64,000 bases of DNA from Prevotellaceae bacterium (GCA_019420585.1 JAHZGX010000007.1:44986-108985), one strand, 5' to 3'; positions 26,022 through 35,488 are shown, counted from the first letter of the stretch. Made by a program: numbers and translations. The notes: generated by a model not told the origin, from the sequence alone.

Positions 26022-27044
26022 TTATCCAATGACCACGCGTGTCCATCCGTGTGTGTCCGGCTTGATGCCGTACTGGATATCACGCAGCATGTTGTAAAGT
26101 TTCGTACTGATGGGGCCGGGCTGTCCGTCTTTGCTTATCACGTAACTCTTCTTGTTCTCCAGGTCATCTATGCGTTCGATGGGTGAGATGACGGCGGCCG
26201 TTCCGCATGCCCCTGCCTCTTCAAAGGTATCCAATTCCTCTTCGGGAATCTGCCTGCGCTCCACCTTCAGTCCAAGGTCCATGGCCAACTGCATCAGGCT
26301 CTTGTTAGTGATGGAGGGTAGGATGGAGGTGCTCTTGGGAGTCACGTACGTATTGTTCTTGATGCCAAAGAAGTTGGCCGCCCCGCACTCATCGATGTAC
26401 TTCTTCTCCTTTGCGTCCAGATAGAACTCGCAACTGTAACCCAGGTCATGTGCCATCTTGTTGGCTTTCAGGCTGGCGGCGTAGTTGCCTCCCACCTTGT
26501 AGATGCCTGTACCGAGCGGTGCGCTGCGGTCGTACTCGCGTATGATGACGTAAGGATTGGTGGCGAAGCCGCCCTTGAAGTATGGTCCCACGGGGGTTAC
26601 GAATATCATGAACAGGTATTCCGTGGCGGGGTGCACGCCTACCTGTGCGCTCGTGCCTATGAGCAACGGGCGTATGTACAGGGTGGCTCCACTTTCATAT
26701 GGCGGGATGAAACGTTCGTTGAGGCGCACCACCTTCTCCACCATCTCAATGAACTTTTCTGTGGGGAGTTCGGGCATCAGTATGCCCCGGCATGTGCTTT
26801 GCAGGCGTGCTGCATTCTCATCGGGACGGAACACGCGCACCTTGCCGTCCGGGCAGCGGTAAGCCTTTAGTCCCTCAAAGGCTTCCTGGCCATAGTGAAG
26901 GCATGTGGCGGCAATATGCAGGGGGATGGTCTCCTCGCTGCATACCTCTATCTCGCCCCACTCACCGTTACGGTAATAGCAGCGCACGTTGTAGTCCGTC
27001 TTTCTGTAACCGAATGAAAGGTTACTCCAATCGATTTCTTCCAT
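26022..27044 (-). CDS. ilvE: Branched-chain amino acid aminotransferase
   Basis: IlvE moves the amino group between glutamate and leucine, isoleucine or valine, using PLP. The protein has 340 residues from the ATG at 27042-27044, where the family normally begins (MEEIDWSNLSFGY). An in-frame ATG 14 codons earlier is less likely. The PLP lysine region is YKVGGNYAASLKA, and IDECGAANFFGI is the other family block (class IV, type II branched-chain enzymes). It has its own promoter overlapping the end of xseB and its own terminator. Confidence 0.95.
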   Translation of the reverse strand: MEEIDWSNLSFGYRKTDYNVRCYYRNGEWGEIEVCSEETIPLHIAATCLHYGQEAFEGLKAYRCPDGKVRVFRPDENAARLQSTCRGILMPELPTEKFIEMVEKVVRLNERFIPPYESGATLYIRPLLIGTSAQVGVHPATEYLFMIFVTPVGPYFKGGFATNPYVIIREYDRSAPLGTGIYKVGGNYAASLKANKMAHDLGYSCEFYLDAKEKKYIDECGAANFFGIKNNTYVTPKSTSILPSITNKSLMQLAMDLGLKVERRQIPEEELDTFEEAGACGTAAVISPIERIDDLENKKSYVISKDGQPGPISTKLYNMLRDIQYGIKPDTHGWTRVVIG

Positions 27045-27105
27045 ATTGCTATTCTTTGGTTTTCTTTTGTTGCAGACTGTAGGCAAATGCTTTCCGGCCT
27101 TTGTG

Positions 27106-27113
27106 CAAAGTTA
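27106..27113 (-). promoter_or_regulatory. -7 element for ilvE
   Basis: TAACTTTG on the minus strand, overlapping the xseB stop codon, about 60 bp before the ilvE ATG. Confidence 0.55.
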
Positions 27114-27314
27114 CTCCTTTTCGTTGACTTCGAGCAGGGAATCGCAGTTTTTTTCTGCCTCATAGAGTTGTTCGCGGCAGTACTTCATCCACTCTTGAGC
27201 CTGGCGCAGGTTCTCTGCCATTTGGTCAACGGTGATTTCTCCGTTTTCCATGCGTTTGGCTAGGTCTTCCAGCCGTTGCATGGCTTCTTCGTAAGTCAGT
27301 TTTTTCTTTTGCAT
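27111..27314 (-). CDS. xseB: Exodeoxyribonuclease VII small subunit
   Basis: XseB is the small subunit of exonuclease VII, which degrades single-stranded DNA from both ends. The 67 residues form the expected helical hairpin (LTYEEAMQRLEDLAKRMENG, then VDQMAENLRQAQEWMKYC). The start overlaps the end of xseA by 19 bp, so the two subunits are translated together. Confidence 0.93.
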   Translation of the reverse strand: MQKKKLTYEEAMQRLEDLAKRMENGEITVDQMAENLRQAQEWMKYCREQLYEAEKNCDSLLEVNEKE

Positions 27315-28615
27315 GATGTCACTGTGGAATTGATTGTTCCGCCGAGAGTGTGGGTGACCAGCGTGTCTCCCGGCAGTATGCGGGACGTGTCGGTCACCGG
27401 GACTCCCCGGCAGGTGGTTATGGTGAAGCCGCGTCTCAGCAGTGCCGAAGGGTCGGCGGCCTTGGTTCTCTGCTCCAGTAGGTCTATTCTGTGTCGTTCG
27501 CGTTCAATGCTCCGATGCATGAGGATAATCAGGGTGCGCCTTGCCTGTTCCTGCCTGTTGCGTTCATGTTCGATGCGCTGCTGCGTCAGAGTCTGTAGGG
27601 TGATGCGTGTCTGGGCAAGGTAGTGGCGCATCTGATCGGTCTTCCTGCGTATGAGCAGTGGCAGCAGTGCCGTCTGTCTGTCCATGCGCTGCCTCTCCCT
27701 GAGCAGACGCTCGCGTGCGGAGTGGGTGACGCGTGCATAGAGGTCATCAAGCAATGCTGCTTCCTGTGCTTGGTGCTCAATGATGAATGCGGCGGCGGCA
27801 GTGGGTGTCTTGACCCTCGTGTGTGCCACGTGGTCGAGCACTGTCTCGTCCCGCTCATGCCCGATGCCTGTCACCACGGGCAGAGGAAACTGTGCTATGC
27901 AGGCTGCCAGCAGATAACTGTCGAAATCGCTCAGGTCACCAGTGGCTCCTCCTCCGCGTATGATGACCACAATGTCCCAGCGGTCGGCCTCTGCGGCTAT
28001 GGCTTGAAGCGCGGCGGCAACGGTTTCCTCCACCCGTGAGCCCTGCATGACGGCAGGGAAGAGGCGCGTGTGAAAGCGCAACCCATAATCGTTGGTGGCA
28101 AGTTGGTGGCAGAAGTCGCCATAGCCGGCTGCTCCCTGTGCCGATACCACGGCGATGCGCGTGAGCAGCCGCGGCAGCGTGAGGGTCTGGTTGTCATGCA
28201 GTATGCCGTCCCGTTCCAGTTGTTCCAGGATTTCTCTGCGCCGCCTTGCCATGTCGCCCAAGGTGAAGGTGGAGTCCACGTCGATGATATTGAGCGAGAA
28301 TCCGTATTGCTCGTGGAATGTGACTCTGACTAGCAACTTCACCTTCATGCCTGCGTGCAGCGTCTGTCCTGTGTCCCGCATGAACCGCAGGCGTAGCAGG
28401 TTGTAAGTCCGTGCCCAGCAGGTCACCCTGGCTCGTGCGAGTATATGTTTCCCGTCACTCTCCTTCTCTATGAGTTCCCCGTAGAAGTGTCCTCCGTAGC
28501 CCTGGGTGGCATCGCTCAGTTCGCCCACCACCCAATAGTCGGCATCGAGCGTGCCCTCCAGTACGGAGCGCACAAGGTTGTTCAGTTCGTAGAGTGTGTA
28601 TTCACTGTTTGTCAT
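27296..28615 (-). CDS. xseA: Exodeoxyribonuclease VII large subunit
   Basis: XseA is the catalytic subunit of exonuclease VII. The 439 residues have an N-terminal OB-fold (YTLYELNNLVRSVLEG...WVVGELSDA), the conserved catalytic blocks (VIIRGGGATGDLSDFDSY, TGIGHERDETVLDHVAHTRVKTPTAAAAF), a long coiled coil and a small C-terminal beta part (ALLRRGFTIT). The stop overlaps the xseB start. Confidence 0.96.
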   Translation of the reverse strand: MTNSEYTLYELNNLVRSVLEGTLDADYWVVGELSDATQGYGGHFYGELIEKESDGKHILARARVTCWARTYNLLRLRFMRDTGQTLHAGMKVKLLVRVTFHEQYGFSLNIIDVDSTFTLGDMARRRREILEQLERDGILHDNQTLTLPRLLTRIAVVSAQGAAGYGDFCHQLATNDYGLRFHTRLFPAVMQGSRVEETVAAALQAIAAEADRWDIVVIIRGGGATGDLSDFDSYLLAACIAQFPLPVVTGIGHERDETVLDHVAHTRVKTPTAAAAFIIEHQAQEAALLDDLYARVTHSARERLLRERQRMDRQTALLPLLIRRKTDQMRHYLAQTRITLQTLTQQRIEHERNRQEQARRTLIILMHRSIERERHRIDLLEQRTKAADPSALLRRGFTITTCRGVPVTDTSRILPGDTLVTHTLGGTINSTVTSCKRKN

Positions 28616-28729
28616 TGAGGTGAGGTATTTTCACTGCCGCGGATTTCTGTGTGGCATGTTTGCCGATGCGACGGTGTGCGTTTGCCCTTTTCTGCCATTC
28701 CCGTCTGTTTTTCTTACCCTTTTAGGGTG

Positions 28730-30037
28730 TCATTTTCTGGCATTGTCAAGTTTTTGCGTATAGTAGGCCTTCAGGTCTTCCCATTTGTAATAGGGGAAGT
28801 TCACGGGTTTCACGGGCAGGGTCATCTCGCGTTCCTGCAGCATGGCCTTTACTAGGATGTCGCCTTGCTTGCCCTTCTTCGGACGGTAGAACACCAGTTG
28901 TATGTTGCCTGCCATAGGGAAGATGGTGGAGTTGGCCCATACGCGGTCGAGCGTGTCCAGGTTCTCCACCACGTCACCTGTGTGTCCCAGTTCCATGAGT
29001 GCGGCCAGGGGCATGAGGAACACCTCGTGACCGAAACGCAGAGTAGCGCCGTGGTAGTCCTTGCGGCCTGTGATGGTGTCGGCGGTCTCCAGAAAGTTCT
29101 TCAGCAGTGCCTCCACCTTGAAGGGAGCCTTGCTGCGGGTGTATGTCGAGGCTCCGAACTCTGTGTAGTGCGTCCTGTTGTAGAGTGTCCACAGGTTATA
29201 TGCCTCGTCCTCGGTAAAGCAGGACCACAAGTCGGGTGCTCCGTAATGGCTTTGCATGTTGCAGCATACATCGAACACGCGCCTCATCAGGCGCTCGCAG
29301 TTGACGCTGTCGCGCCTATATGCGTCATCGCTGAACAGCCGAGCACTGAACCGTTCGGGGTGCACCAGTTCCTTGCGCCATTTGCCCACCAGTCCGTCTC
29401 GTCCCTTCTCTGCCTCACGCACGTAGTCGGGCGTGCTGGGAGCCAGGTACCACTGGTATATGTTGCTCACGTCATTGTGCACCGTGAGGTTGTGGAAATG
29501 GCGGGTGAGTTCTTCGCACTCAGCTTCCATGCTCAGTATGCAGCGTATGACCACGGTGCTTCGTGCATCCACCCGTGAGTTCTTGGCGTTGAATATCTGC
29601 GGGAAGTTCCTTGCCATGCGTTTGCCTATACGGTGGTGCTGGTCTTCTCCCTTGGTGGTGAGGTCGCCGATGCGTCCTTTCGCGCCCTTGTAGAATTCCT
29701 CCACGCTGTCCAGTAGGCGTTCTCCTTCGGGAGTCAGTTTGCCTTGTGCGCGGGCTTTCTTCAGAGGTTCAATGACATCCCGGTATTGTCCGTCACCGCA
29801 CAGCCAGCGGCTGCCGTGGCGTGCGTATCCGCTTAGGTAGAATGGCTCATAGCCCTTCGGGGTGGGAGAAAGCGGTTCTGTGGGGTCTGGGTATGCAGTA
29901 TAGTTGCTTCCGCACAGGTTGATGTTCTGGTGGATTGCCTTTCTGGCTTCTGTCCAGTTCTCGCTTTGGGCAGAAACAACGCTGGCAGCCCCTATGGCTG
30001 CCAGCATCATGATGGTATAGAGTCTTTTGCTCTGCAT
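28730..30037 (-). CDS. Secreted histidine-type phosphatase (MINPP-like)
   Basis: The protein has 435 residues from the ATG at 30035-30037, which puts the signal peptide (YTIMMLAAIGAASVVSAQ) at the N-terminus. The catalytic histidine motif of the histidine acid phosphatase clan is in YARHGSRW. A second motif, RFGHEVFLMPL, lies near the C-terminal third, where the clan carries its H-E or H-D proton donor. The layout around KGYEPFYLSGYARHGSRW resembles the Bacteroides inositol polyphosphate phosphatase (MINPP), as remembered, so phytate or other inositol phosphates are a reasonable guess. It would act in the periplasm. It lies 85 bp after the oadB gene and could be read with it. Confidence 0.85.
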   Translation of the reverse strand: MQSKRLYTIMMLAAIGAASVVSAQSENWTEARKAIHQNINLCGSNYTAYPDPTEPLSPTPKGYEPFYLSGYARHGSRWLCGDGQYRDVIEPLKKARAQGKLTPEGERLLDSVEEFYKGAKGRIGDLTTKGEDQHHRIGKRMARNFPQIFNAKNSRVDARSTVVIRCILSMEAECEELTRHFHNLTVHNDVSNIYQWYLAPSTPDYVREAEKGRDGLVGKWRKELVHPERFSARLFSDDAYRRDSVNCERLMRRVFDVCCNMQSHYGAPDLWSCFTEDEAYNLWTLYNRTHYTEFGASTYTRSKAPFKVEALLKNFLETADTITGRKDYHGATLRFGHEVFLMPLAALMELGHTGDVVENLDTLDRVWANSTIFPMAGNIQLVFYRPKKGKQGDILVKAMLQEREMTLPVKPVNFPYYKWEDLKAYYTQKLDNARK

Positions 30038-30122
30038 GTTTGTAGTTGATTGATGGACGGGTCTTGACGGCACTGTCCTATTTTTGTCAATGATAGTCGT
30101 GGTTGGTGGTGTGCGCTCTTTG

Positions 30123-31406
30123 TTAGCCTAGGAAACTGAGCAGGATGCCTGCTGCCACAGCCGAGCCAATGACACCTGCCACATTGGGTCCCATGGCGTG
30201 CATGAGCAGGAAATTGCAGGGGTCGGCCTTTTGCCCTTCGGCTTGGCTTACGCGTGCGGCCATGGGAACGGCACTCACGCCGGCCGAACCAATCAGTGGG
30301 TTTATTTTTTCCTTCAGGAACAGGTTCATGAACTTGGCAAGCAGTATTCCGCCTCCGGTTCCGAAGCCAAATGCCACGATGCCGACACACAGGATGCTCA
30401 GCGTTTGCCAGTTGAGGAAAGCCTCAGCTGTGGCAGTGGCTCCCACAGTGGTACCCAAGAAGATGACCACAATGTTGTTCAGTTCATTCTGTGCGGCTTT
30501 GCTCAGTCGCTCCACTACACCACTCTCCTTCATGAGGTTGCCCAGCATGAGGCAACCTATCAGAGTTGCAGCAGAAGGGAGGATGAGTGACACCAGTATG
30601 GCCACCACGATGGGGAAGATAATCTTTTCCTTCTTGCTTACAGTGCGCAGTTGCTTCATGCGTATCATGCGCTCCTTCTTGGTGGTGAGCATTCGCATGA
30701 TAGGCGGTTGGATGACCGGTACGAGTGCCATGTAACTGTAAGCGGCCACGGCAATCGGTCCCAGCAAGTGCGGAGCCATTTTCGTGGTCAGGAATATGGC
30801 CGTGGGCCCATCGGCGCCACCGATGATGCCGATAGATGCCGCCTCTTGAGGAGTGAATCCAAAGACATCTATCTGGGTAACCAAGAAGGTTACAAAGATG
30901 CCCAACTGTGCTGCTGCGCCTAGCAGAAGGCTCTTGGGGTTGGCAATCAGAGGGCCAAAGTCAGTCATGGCACCTACACCCAGGAATATCAGACAGGGAT
31001 AAATGCCGGCCTTGACACCAATATATAAGATGTCAAGCAGTCCTCCCTCGGCCATCACATGCCGGTAACTATGGTAATAGGGGCTGTCTGGGTTCAGGAA
31101 CTCATCGTTCCACATGCTCGTATGGAATAATCCTGCACCAGGCAGGTTGGTCAGTATCATGCCAAAGGCAATGGGGAGCAACAGCAGAGGTTCGTACTCT
31201 TTCTTGATGGCCAGGTAGAGCAGCACGCAGCCTACGCCTAACATAATCAGATTTTTCCAGCCTGTGCCTACAAAGAATGAGGTGAATCCCATCTCGCTGT
31301 AAAACTTCTCCAGTGCGGTGCCCAGATTGAAGTCTCCTGCCATCATAGGCGTAGCCACCAGCAGAAGCATTGCCATGAATGACATGGCGCGCAAGTATGT
31401 CTTCAT
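30123..31406 (-). CDS. oadB: Na+-translocating decarboxylase, beta subunit
   Basis: The beta subunit is the membrane pump that couples decarboxylation of the carboxybiotin carrier to sodium export. The 427 residues are hydrophobic, with about nine to eleven membrane segments, and hold the family blocks GIIGGADGPTAIF, GNLMKESGVVERL and the closing HAMGPNVAGVIGSAVAAG. With the carboxyltransferase, gamma subunit and biotin protein upstream it makes a full methylmalonyl-CoA (or related) decarboxylase, the sodium-pumping step of the succinate to propionate route. It begins 4 bp after the biotin gene. Confidence 0.95.
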   Translation of the reverse strand: MKTYLRAMSFMAMLLLVATPMMAGDFNLGTALEKFYSEMGFTSFFVGTGWKNLIMLGVGCVLLYLAIKKEYEPLLLLPIAFGMILTNLPGAGLFHTSMWNDEFLNPDSPYYHSYRHVMAEGGLLDILYIGVKAGIYPCLIFLGVGAMTDFGPLIANPKSLLLGAAAQLGIFVTFLVTQIDVFGFTPQEAASIGIIGGADGPTAIFLTTKMAPHLLGPIAVAAYSYMALVPVIQPPIMRMLTTKKERMIRMKQLRTVSKKEKIIFPIVVAILVSLILPSAATLIGCLMLGNLMKESGVVERLSKAAQNELNNIVVIFLGTTVGATATAEAFLNWQTLSILCVGIVAFGFGTGGGILLAKFMNLFLKEKINPLIGSAGVSAVPMAARVSQAEGQKADPCNFLLMHAMGPNVAGVIGSAVAAGILLSFLG

Positions 31407-31410
31407 AATT

Positions 31411-32124
31411 TCAAGCCAATTCTACCAGTACTTCACCGCTCTGTACTTGACATCCTTTCTCCACTCTCACTGCCTTCACTGTACCATTGGCCTCGGCGGT
31501 TATGCTGTTCTCCATCTTCATGGCCTCCAGCATGACAACTGTGTCTCCTGCTTTCACCGTGTCACCCACCTTCACCAGGACTTGTGTCACACTGCCAGGT
31601 ATGGGAGCAGTCACGCAGTTGGAACCAGTTGCGGGATTGGGTGTTGCTGCGGGTGCTGCCACGGGAGCCGGTGCAGGTGTTGCTCCTGCTGCGGGTGCAT
31701 CGGCCACAAACTCCACAAGTGTCATGCCTTGGCTCACGCTCTGTCCTTGACTTACACATACGTTCTTTACCGTTCCGTCGGCTTCGGCGGTGATGTCATT
31801 GGCCATCTTCATGGCTTCCATGACCATCAGAACGTCGCCTTTCTTTACCTTTTGGCCGGCTGCCACTTTCACGCAGGTGATGGTTCCGGGCAGGGGAGCC
31901 ACTACGTTGCCGGGTGCTGCAGCAGCAGGACGTGCCACTGCGGAAGTCTGCTGTCCTGCTATGGAGGCAGGTCTGACAATATTGTGGGCGGGATGATGAG
32001 TTTTCTCAGGAAGTTCCACCTGATAGGTCTTGCCGTTGACGGTCACGCTTAGGTTGCCGTTCTCCAGTTCTTCCACGCTGGCTGTGTAGTCCTGGCCACT
32101 TATCTTGAACTTATAGTCTTTCAT
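31411..32124 (-). CDS. Biotin carrier protein with two biotinyl domains
   Basis: The protein has 237 residues from the ATG at 32122-32124. Residues 1-40 are the usual N-terminal segment of the decarboxylase biotin subunit. A biotinyl domain follows with EAMKM at 103-107 (lysine 106), then an alanine/proline linker (about 141-170), then a second full biotinyl domain with EAMKM at 200-204 (lysine 203). The two domains are similar through their length (VxVGxTVKxGD, ITAEADGTVK and ITAEANGTVK), so one arose by duplication. Related Bacteroidales proteins usually have one domain. It carries CO2 from the carboxyltransferase (mmdA) to the oadB pump. Confidence 0.93.
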   Translation of the reverse strand: MKDYKFKISGQDYTASVEELENGNLSVTVNGKTYQVELPEKTHHPAHNIVRPASIAGQQTSAVARPAAAAPGNVVAPLPGTITCVKVAAGQKVKKGDVLMVMEAMKMANDITAEADGTVKNVCVSQGQSVSQGMTLVEFVADAPAAGATPAPAPVAAPAATPNPATGSNCVTAPIPGSVTQVLVKVGDTVKAGDTVVMLEAMKMENSITAEANGTVKAVRVEKGCQVQSGEVLVELA

Positions 32125-32244
32125 ATTGTTTTTGTTTGCCAGACGCAAGCGGTGGCTGGCGCAGTTCCATGCCATGTGGCATGACTGCTTCCAGCACTCG
32201 CTGTGTCCTGTTTTGTTTGCTTTTGTCTTGTGGTAAAATATATT

Positions 32245-32571
32245 TTAGAGAGTAGGGTTCAGTTCACTGTGCCATGCCGTCTCGGTGGGATGCCATGTGA
32301 GCACTCCACTTTCATAATCGTGCAGGTCGTTTTCGTACAGGTGCACTGCCATGGCTATTGCGGCAATGTCTGTTTCAGAGGGATTGCCTTTTGCATCGCC
32401 GCAGGGATTGTCCTGTGCGTTGGCTTGTGCCTTGCTGCTCCCTTTGGTATGTGCGTTGATGTAGCCCATCAGTGCCAGAATCAGCACTAAAGTCACCAGT
32501 ATGGTGAACACTATGCCTATGCCCATGCCGGTCATCAGCCATGCCGTGGCCCAATCTGTAAGTAGTATCAT
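32245..32571 (-). CDS. oadG: Na+-translocating decarboxylase, gamma subunit (OadG family)
   Basis: This small protein of 108 residues has one N-terminal membrane helix (about 10-36) and a charged tail, as in OadG. It holds the decarboxylase complex together at the membrane. It lies between the carboxyltransferase and biotin genes, in the usual order for Bacteroidales. The sequence of the tail is poorly conserved in the family, so context is the main support. Confidence 0.82.
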   Translation of the reverse strand: MILLTDWATAWLMTGMGIGIVFTILVTLVLILALMGYINAHTKGSSKAQANAQDNPCGDAKGNPSETDIAAIAMAVHLYENDLHDYESGVLTWHPTETAWHSELNPTL

Positions 32572-32600
32572 CTTGGCTTTTTGGTTAATTGGTACAACGA

Positions 32601-34172
32601 TTACAGAGGGATGTTGCCGTGTTTCTTGGCTGGATTGTGCTGCTTCTTGCCGGCCAGTTGCTCCAGTGCGCGTATGATGCGGAAACGTGTATTGCGGGGT
32701 TCAATGACATCATCAATGTAGCCATACTTGGCTGCCTGGTAGGGAGTGGCAAAGAGTTTGGTGTACTCATCTTCCTTCTCCTTGATGAATGCTTTGGCTT
32801 CCTCGGTCTTTCCTTCTTCCTTGAGAGCCTTGGCTTCCTTGGCATAGAGCACGCTGGCAGCACCGCTTGCGCCCATGACGGCTATTTCGGCGGAAGGCCA
32901 TGCGTAGTTGAGGTCACCGCGCAGTTGCTTACAACTCATCACGATGTGGCTTCCGCCGTAAGACTTGCGCAAGGTCACTGTCACTTTGGGCACTGTGGCC
33001 TCACCGTAAGCATAAAGCAACTTGGCTCCGTGCAGGATGACGGCATTGTACTCCTGAGCAGTGCCGGGAAGGAATCCTGGAACGTCCACAAGGGTTACGA
33101 TGGGAATGTTGAAAGCATCACAGAAACGCACGAAACGTGCTCCCTTGCGGCTGGAATTGCAGTCCAGCACACCTGCCAGCTGCTTGGGCTGGTTGGCCAC
33201 GATGCCTACGCTTTCGCCGTTGAAGCGGGCAAATCCCACGATGATGTTCTTTGCGAAATTGGGTTGTACCTCAAAGAACTCACCGTTGTCAACAATGCCT
33301 CCGATGACTTCGTACATATCATAAGGCATATTGGGGTTCTCCGGGATGATTTCATTGAGACTGTCCTCCAGGCGGTCAATAGGGTCGTTACATTCCACAC
33401 GCGGAGTCTTTTCCAAATTGTTCTGTGGAATGTAACTTATCAGTTGCTTGATCATGGCGATGCACTCTTCCTCTGTGGTGGCAGTGAAGTGTGTCACGCC
33501 GGATTTGGTACCGTGCACGCTGGCACCGCCCAACTGCTCCTGGGTGACAACCTCGCCCAGCACAGCCTTCACGGGACCGGGGCCTGTGAGGAACATGTAA
33601 GAGGAATTCTCCACCATGAAAGTGAAGTCCGTAAGCGCAGGACTATATACTGCACCACCGGCACAGGGCCCCATGATGGCACTTATCTGCGGTATCACAC
33701 CGCTTGACATGATGTTGCGTTGGAAAATCTCGGCATATCCGGCCAGTGCATTGATGCCCTCCTGGAGGCGTGCACCGCCTGAGTCATTCAGCCCGATGAC
33801 GGGTGCTCCCACACGCATGGCGAGATCCATCACCTTGCATATCTTGCTGGCCAGCATTTCGCTCAGCGAGCCTGCGCTTACGGTGAAGTCCTGTGCGAAC
33901 ACGTAAACCAGGCGCCCGCCGATGGTTCCGCTGCCTGTCACGACTCCGTCACCCAGATAATGTTTCTTCTCCATGCCAAAGTTGGTGCAACGGTGCTGCA
34001 CGAACATGTCCATCTCTTCAAAAGAGCCTTCATCCAGCAACATGGCTATGCGTTCCCGCGCAGTGTACTTCCCCTTGGCATGCTGCTTGTCGATGGCCTT
34101 CTCACCACCGCCCATGCGGGCTTTGGCGCGGAGTTCTACCAACTCCTTAATCTTTTCTGCTTGTGTACTCAT
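32601..34172 (-). CDS. mmdA: Carboxyltransferase subunit of methylmalonyl-CoA decarboxylase (acyl-CoA carboxylase beta type)
   Basis: This 523-residue protein moves a carboxyl group between an acyl-CoA and biotin. It has both crotonase-like halves, with GLNDSGGARLQEG and GPCAGGAVYSPALTDF in the first and VDVPGFLPGTAQE and KSYGGSHIVMS in the second. A charged helical stretch near the end (KALKEEGKTEEAKAFIKEKEDEY) is a normal feature of this subgroup. The sodium-pump genes after it point to methylmalonyl-CoA decarboxylase rather than propionyl-CoA carboxylase. It is the first gene of its operon; no methylmalonyl-CoA epimerase gene is next to it. Confidence 0.93.
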   Translation of the reverse strand: MSTQAEKIKELVELRAKARMGGGEKAIDKQHAKGKYTARERIAMLLDEGSFEEMDMFVQHRCTNFGMEKKHYLGDGVVTGSGTIGGRLVYVFAQDFTVSAGSLSEMLASKICKVMDLAMRVGAPVIGLNDSGGARLQEGINALAGYAEIFQRNIMSSGVIPQISAIMGPCAGGAVYSPALTDFTFMVENSSYMFLTGPGPVKAVLGEVVTQEQLGGASVHGTKSGVTHFTATTEEECIAMIKQLISYIPQNNLEKTPRVECNDPIDRLEDSLNEIIPENPNMPYDMYEVIGGIVDNGEFFEVQPNFAKNIIVGFARFNGESVGIVANQPKQLAGVLDCNSSRKGARFVRFCDAFNIPIVTLVDVPGFLPGTAQEYNAVILHGAKLLYAYGEATVPKVTVTLRKSYGGSHIVMSCKQLRGDLNYAWPSAEIAVMGASGAASVLYAKEAKALKEEGKTEEAKAFIKEKEDEYTKLFATPYQAAKYGYIDDVIEPRNTRFRIIRALEQLAGKKQHNPAKKHGNIPL

Positions 34173-34213
34173 CTTTGTACTGCTGTATGTTTAAAGTTTG
34201 TCTTATTCTCTTG

Positions 34214-34221
34214 CAAAGTTA
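34214..34221 (-). promoter_or_regulatory. -7 element for the mmdA operon
   Basis: TAACTTTG on the minus strand, about 42 bp before the mmdA ATG. No clear -33 TTTG. Confidence 0.6.
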
Positions 34222-34584
34222 ACTATATTTATACAAGTGGCGTTCCATTTTTCTCCTTTTTTTGTGTAGGGGTCTTGGTTCGTGGCGGTGGGGTGGAATC
34301 GGTAAGGTGTATGCTGGTGTTCTTTGGCATGAATTTATTTTTCTTTACATGTTTGCGTGTTTCGCCAGACCACCTGATTTTATGTTTTCAGTTAGGAAAA
34401 AATTTTTTTCCAACTGGATTTTTATTTTTTCCTAGGCAGGCGCTTTTTTGTGCTTTGCTTCTAAAACCTTGGTAATATTAAGGCGCAAGGGGTGTCGCAT
34501 GTTATTCTGATGTCCGGGACAATCTATCCTCCCTGAACTGGACTTTCTTCTCGTCAAGTCATATATCAACTGACGCAATACAAA
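34222..34584. other. Intergenic stretch without a gene
   Basis: AT-rich sequence between the mmdA promoter and the terminator of the next gene. The only structure seen is a T/A-rich near-palindrome at about 34390-34415 (AGTTAGGAAAAAA facing TTTTTTTCCAACT). No coding signs. Confidence 0.5.
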
Positions 34585-34614
34585 AGATGCCCGGACGATG
34601 AGGCCTGGGCATCT
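34585..34614 (-). terminator. Terminator after the M15-like gene
   Basis: AGATGCCC (34585-34592) pairs with GGGCATCT (34607-34614). On the minus strand the stem is followed by TTTTG, 16 bp after the stop codon. Confidence 0.75.
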
Positions 34615-34629
34615 GAAGGTAGTTACAAG

Positions 34630-35433
34630 TCAGCGCACCGTGATATGGAAACATCCCTGCTTGCTCTCGTACTTTACGTAGCAAAGGCTGTCGGAGCGCA
34701 GGTCGCGCAGCACTTGGCTGAGCACCCACTTCAGTGTGTCATTTCTCACGGCTCTGCGTTCTGGGCCTTCTGGTGGTGATACTGTGGAGTATCTGTTGTA
34801 GGCTATGTCGAAGGTCGTGCCGTATCGGTGGCAACTTTGTTCGCTTGCGTTACCGTTTCGTTTTCTTAACCTGTTTACATCGTCCTCGGTGCGCAGGACG
34901 CTTGATACAATGATGCGGTGCAGGGGAATTCCTTTTACATACAGGCTGTCCAGGAAACTGCGTCCGATATTGCGCAACAAATCATGAGCACGCGGCACCA
35001 GATACGGGATGCTGTGGGACATGTTCCTGTCAATGCAGAAGTAAGGGTCGGCGGCAACGTACACCAGTTCACTTTTTCTTTGTTCTGCTTCCTCTCTGTT
35101 TGCCACAGGTGGCACCCCCCATTGCATGGCAGCCTGGATTTGCACATCCTGCACGTCAGGAAAGCATTTTTTGTAGGAGTGCACACTTCCTAGTTTGTGC
35201 CACGCTATGTTGTCTCCATCAGGGTAAGTGGCCGATGTACGTGGAAAGTTCTCTTTGTGCAGCATGGGCTGCAGGGCGGTTGAGTCAGAGTTTCCTGTCA
35301 ACGTGTCTGTGAAATTGGCTTGCATGGTTTTTGCCACAGGCATGACGCCGGGGGAGCACATTCTGACCACACTAAGCACACCCACCAGTGAGCCACACAG
35401 CGTCAAGTATATTTTCTTCTTTAACCTTCTCAT
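34630..35433 (-). CDS. DUF5715-type, M15-like putative peptidase
   Basis: This 267-residue protein has an N-terminal signal or anchor helix (about 8-25). The C-terminal half shows the pattern of M15 (VanY-type) zinc peptidases: SVLRTEDDVNRLRKRN, then CHRYGTTFDIAY (zinc-type H202 and D209) and a final CFHITV (H263). M15 enzymes trim D-Ala from peptidoglycan peptides; related DUF5715 proteins have not been assigned a role that I know. It would act in the periplasm. It stands alone with a strong promoter and a terminator. Confidence 0.78.
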   Translation of the reverse strand: MRRLKKKIYLTLCGSLVGVLSVVRMCSPGVMPVAKTMQANFTDTLTGNSDSTALQPMLHKENFPRTSATYPDGDNIAWHKLGSVHSYKKCFPDVQDVQIQAAMQWGVPPVANREEAEQRKSELVYVAADPYFCIDRNMSHSIPYLVPRAHDLLRNIGRSFLDSLYVKGIPLHRIIVSSVLRTEDDVNRLRKRNGNASEQSCHRYGTTFDIAYNRYSTVSPPEGPERRAVRNDTLKWVLSQVLRDLRSDSLCYVKYESKQGCFHITVR

Positions 35434-35447
35434 CTTGTTTCGGCGAA

Positions 35448-35478
35448 CAAAGTTAGGGAATTATATGGGAAAACTCAA
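35448..35478 (-). promoter_or_regulatory. Promoter for the M15-like gene
   Basis: Minus strand TTTG (35475-35478), exactly 19 bp, TAACTTTG (35448-35455). Confidence 0.8.
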
Positions 35479-35488
35479 ATTTGTGACG

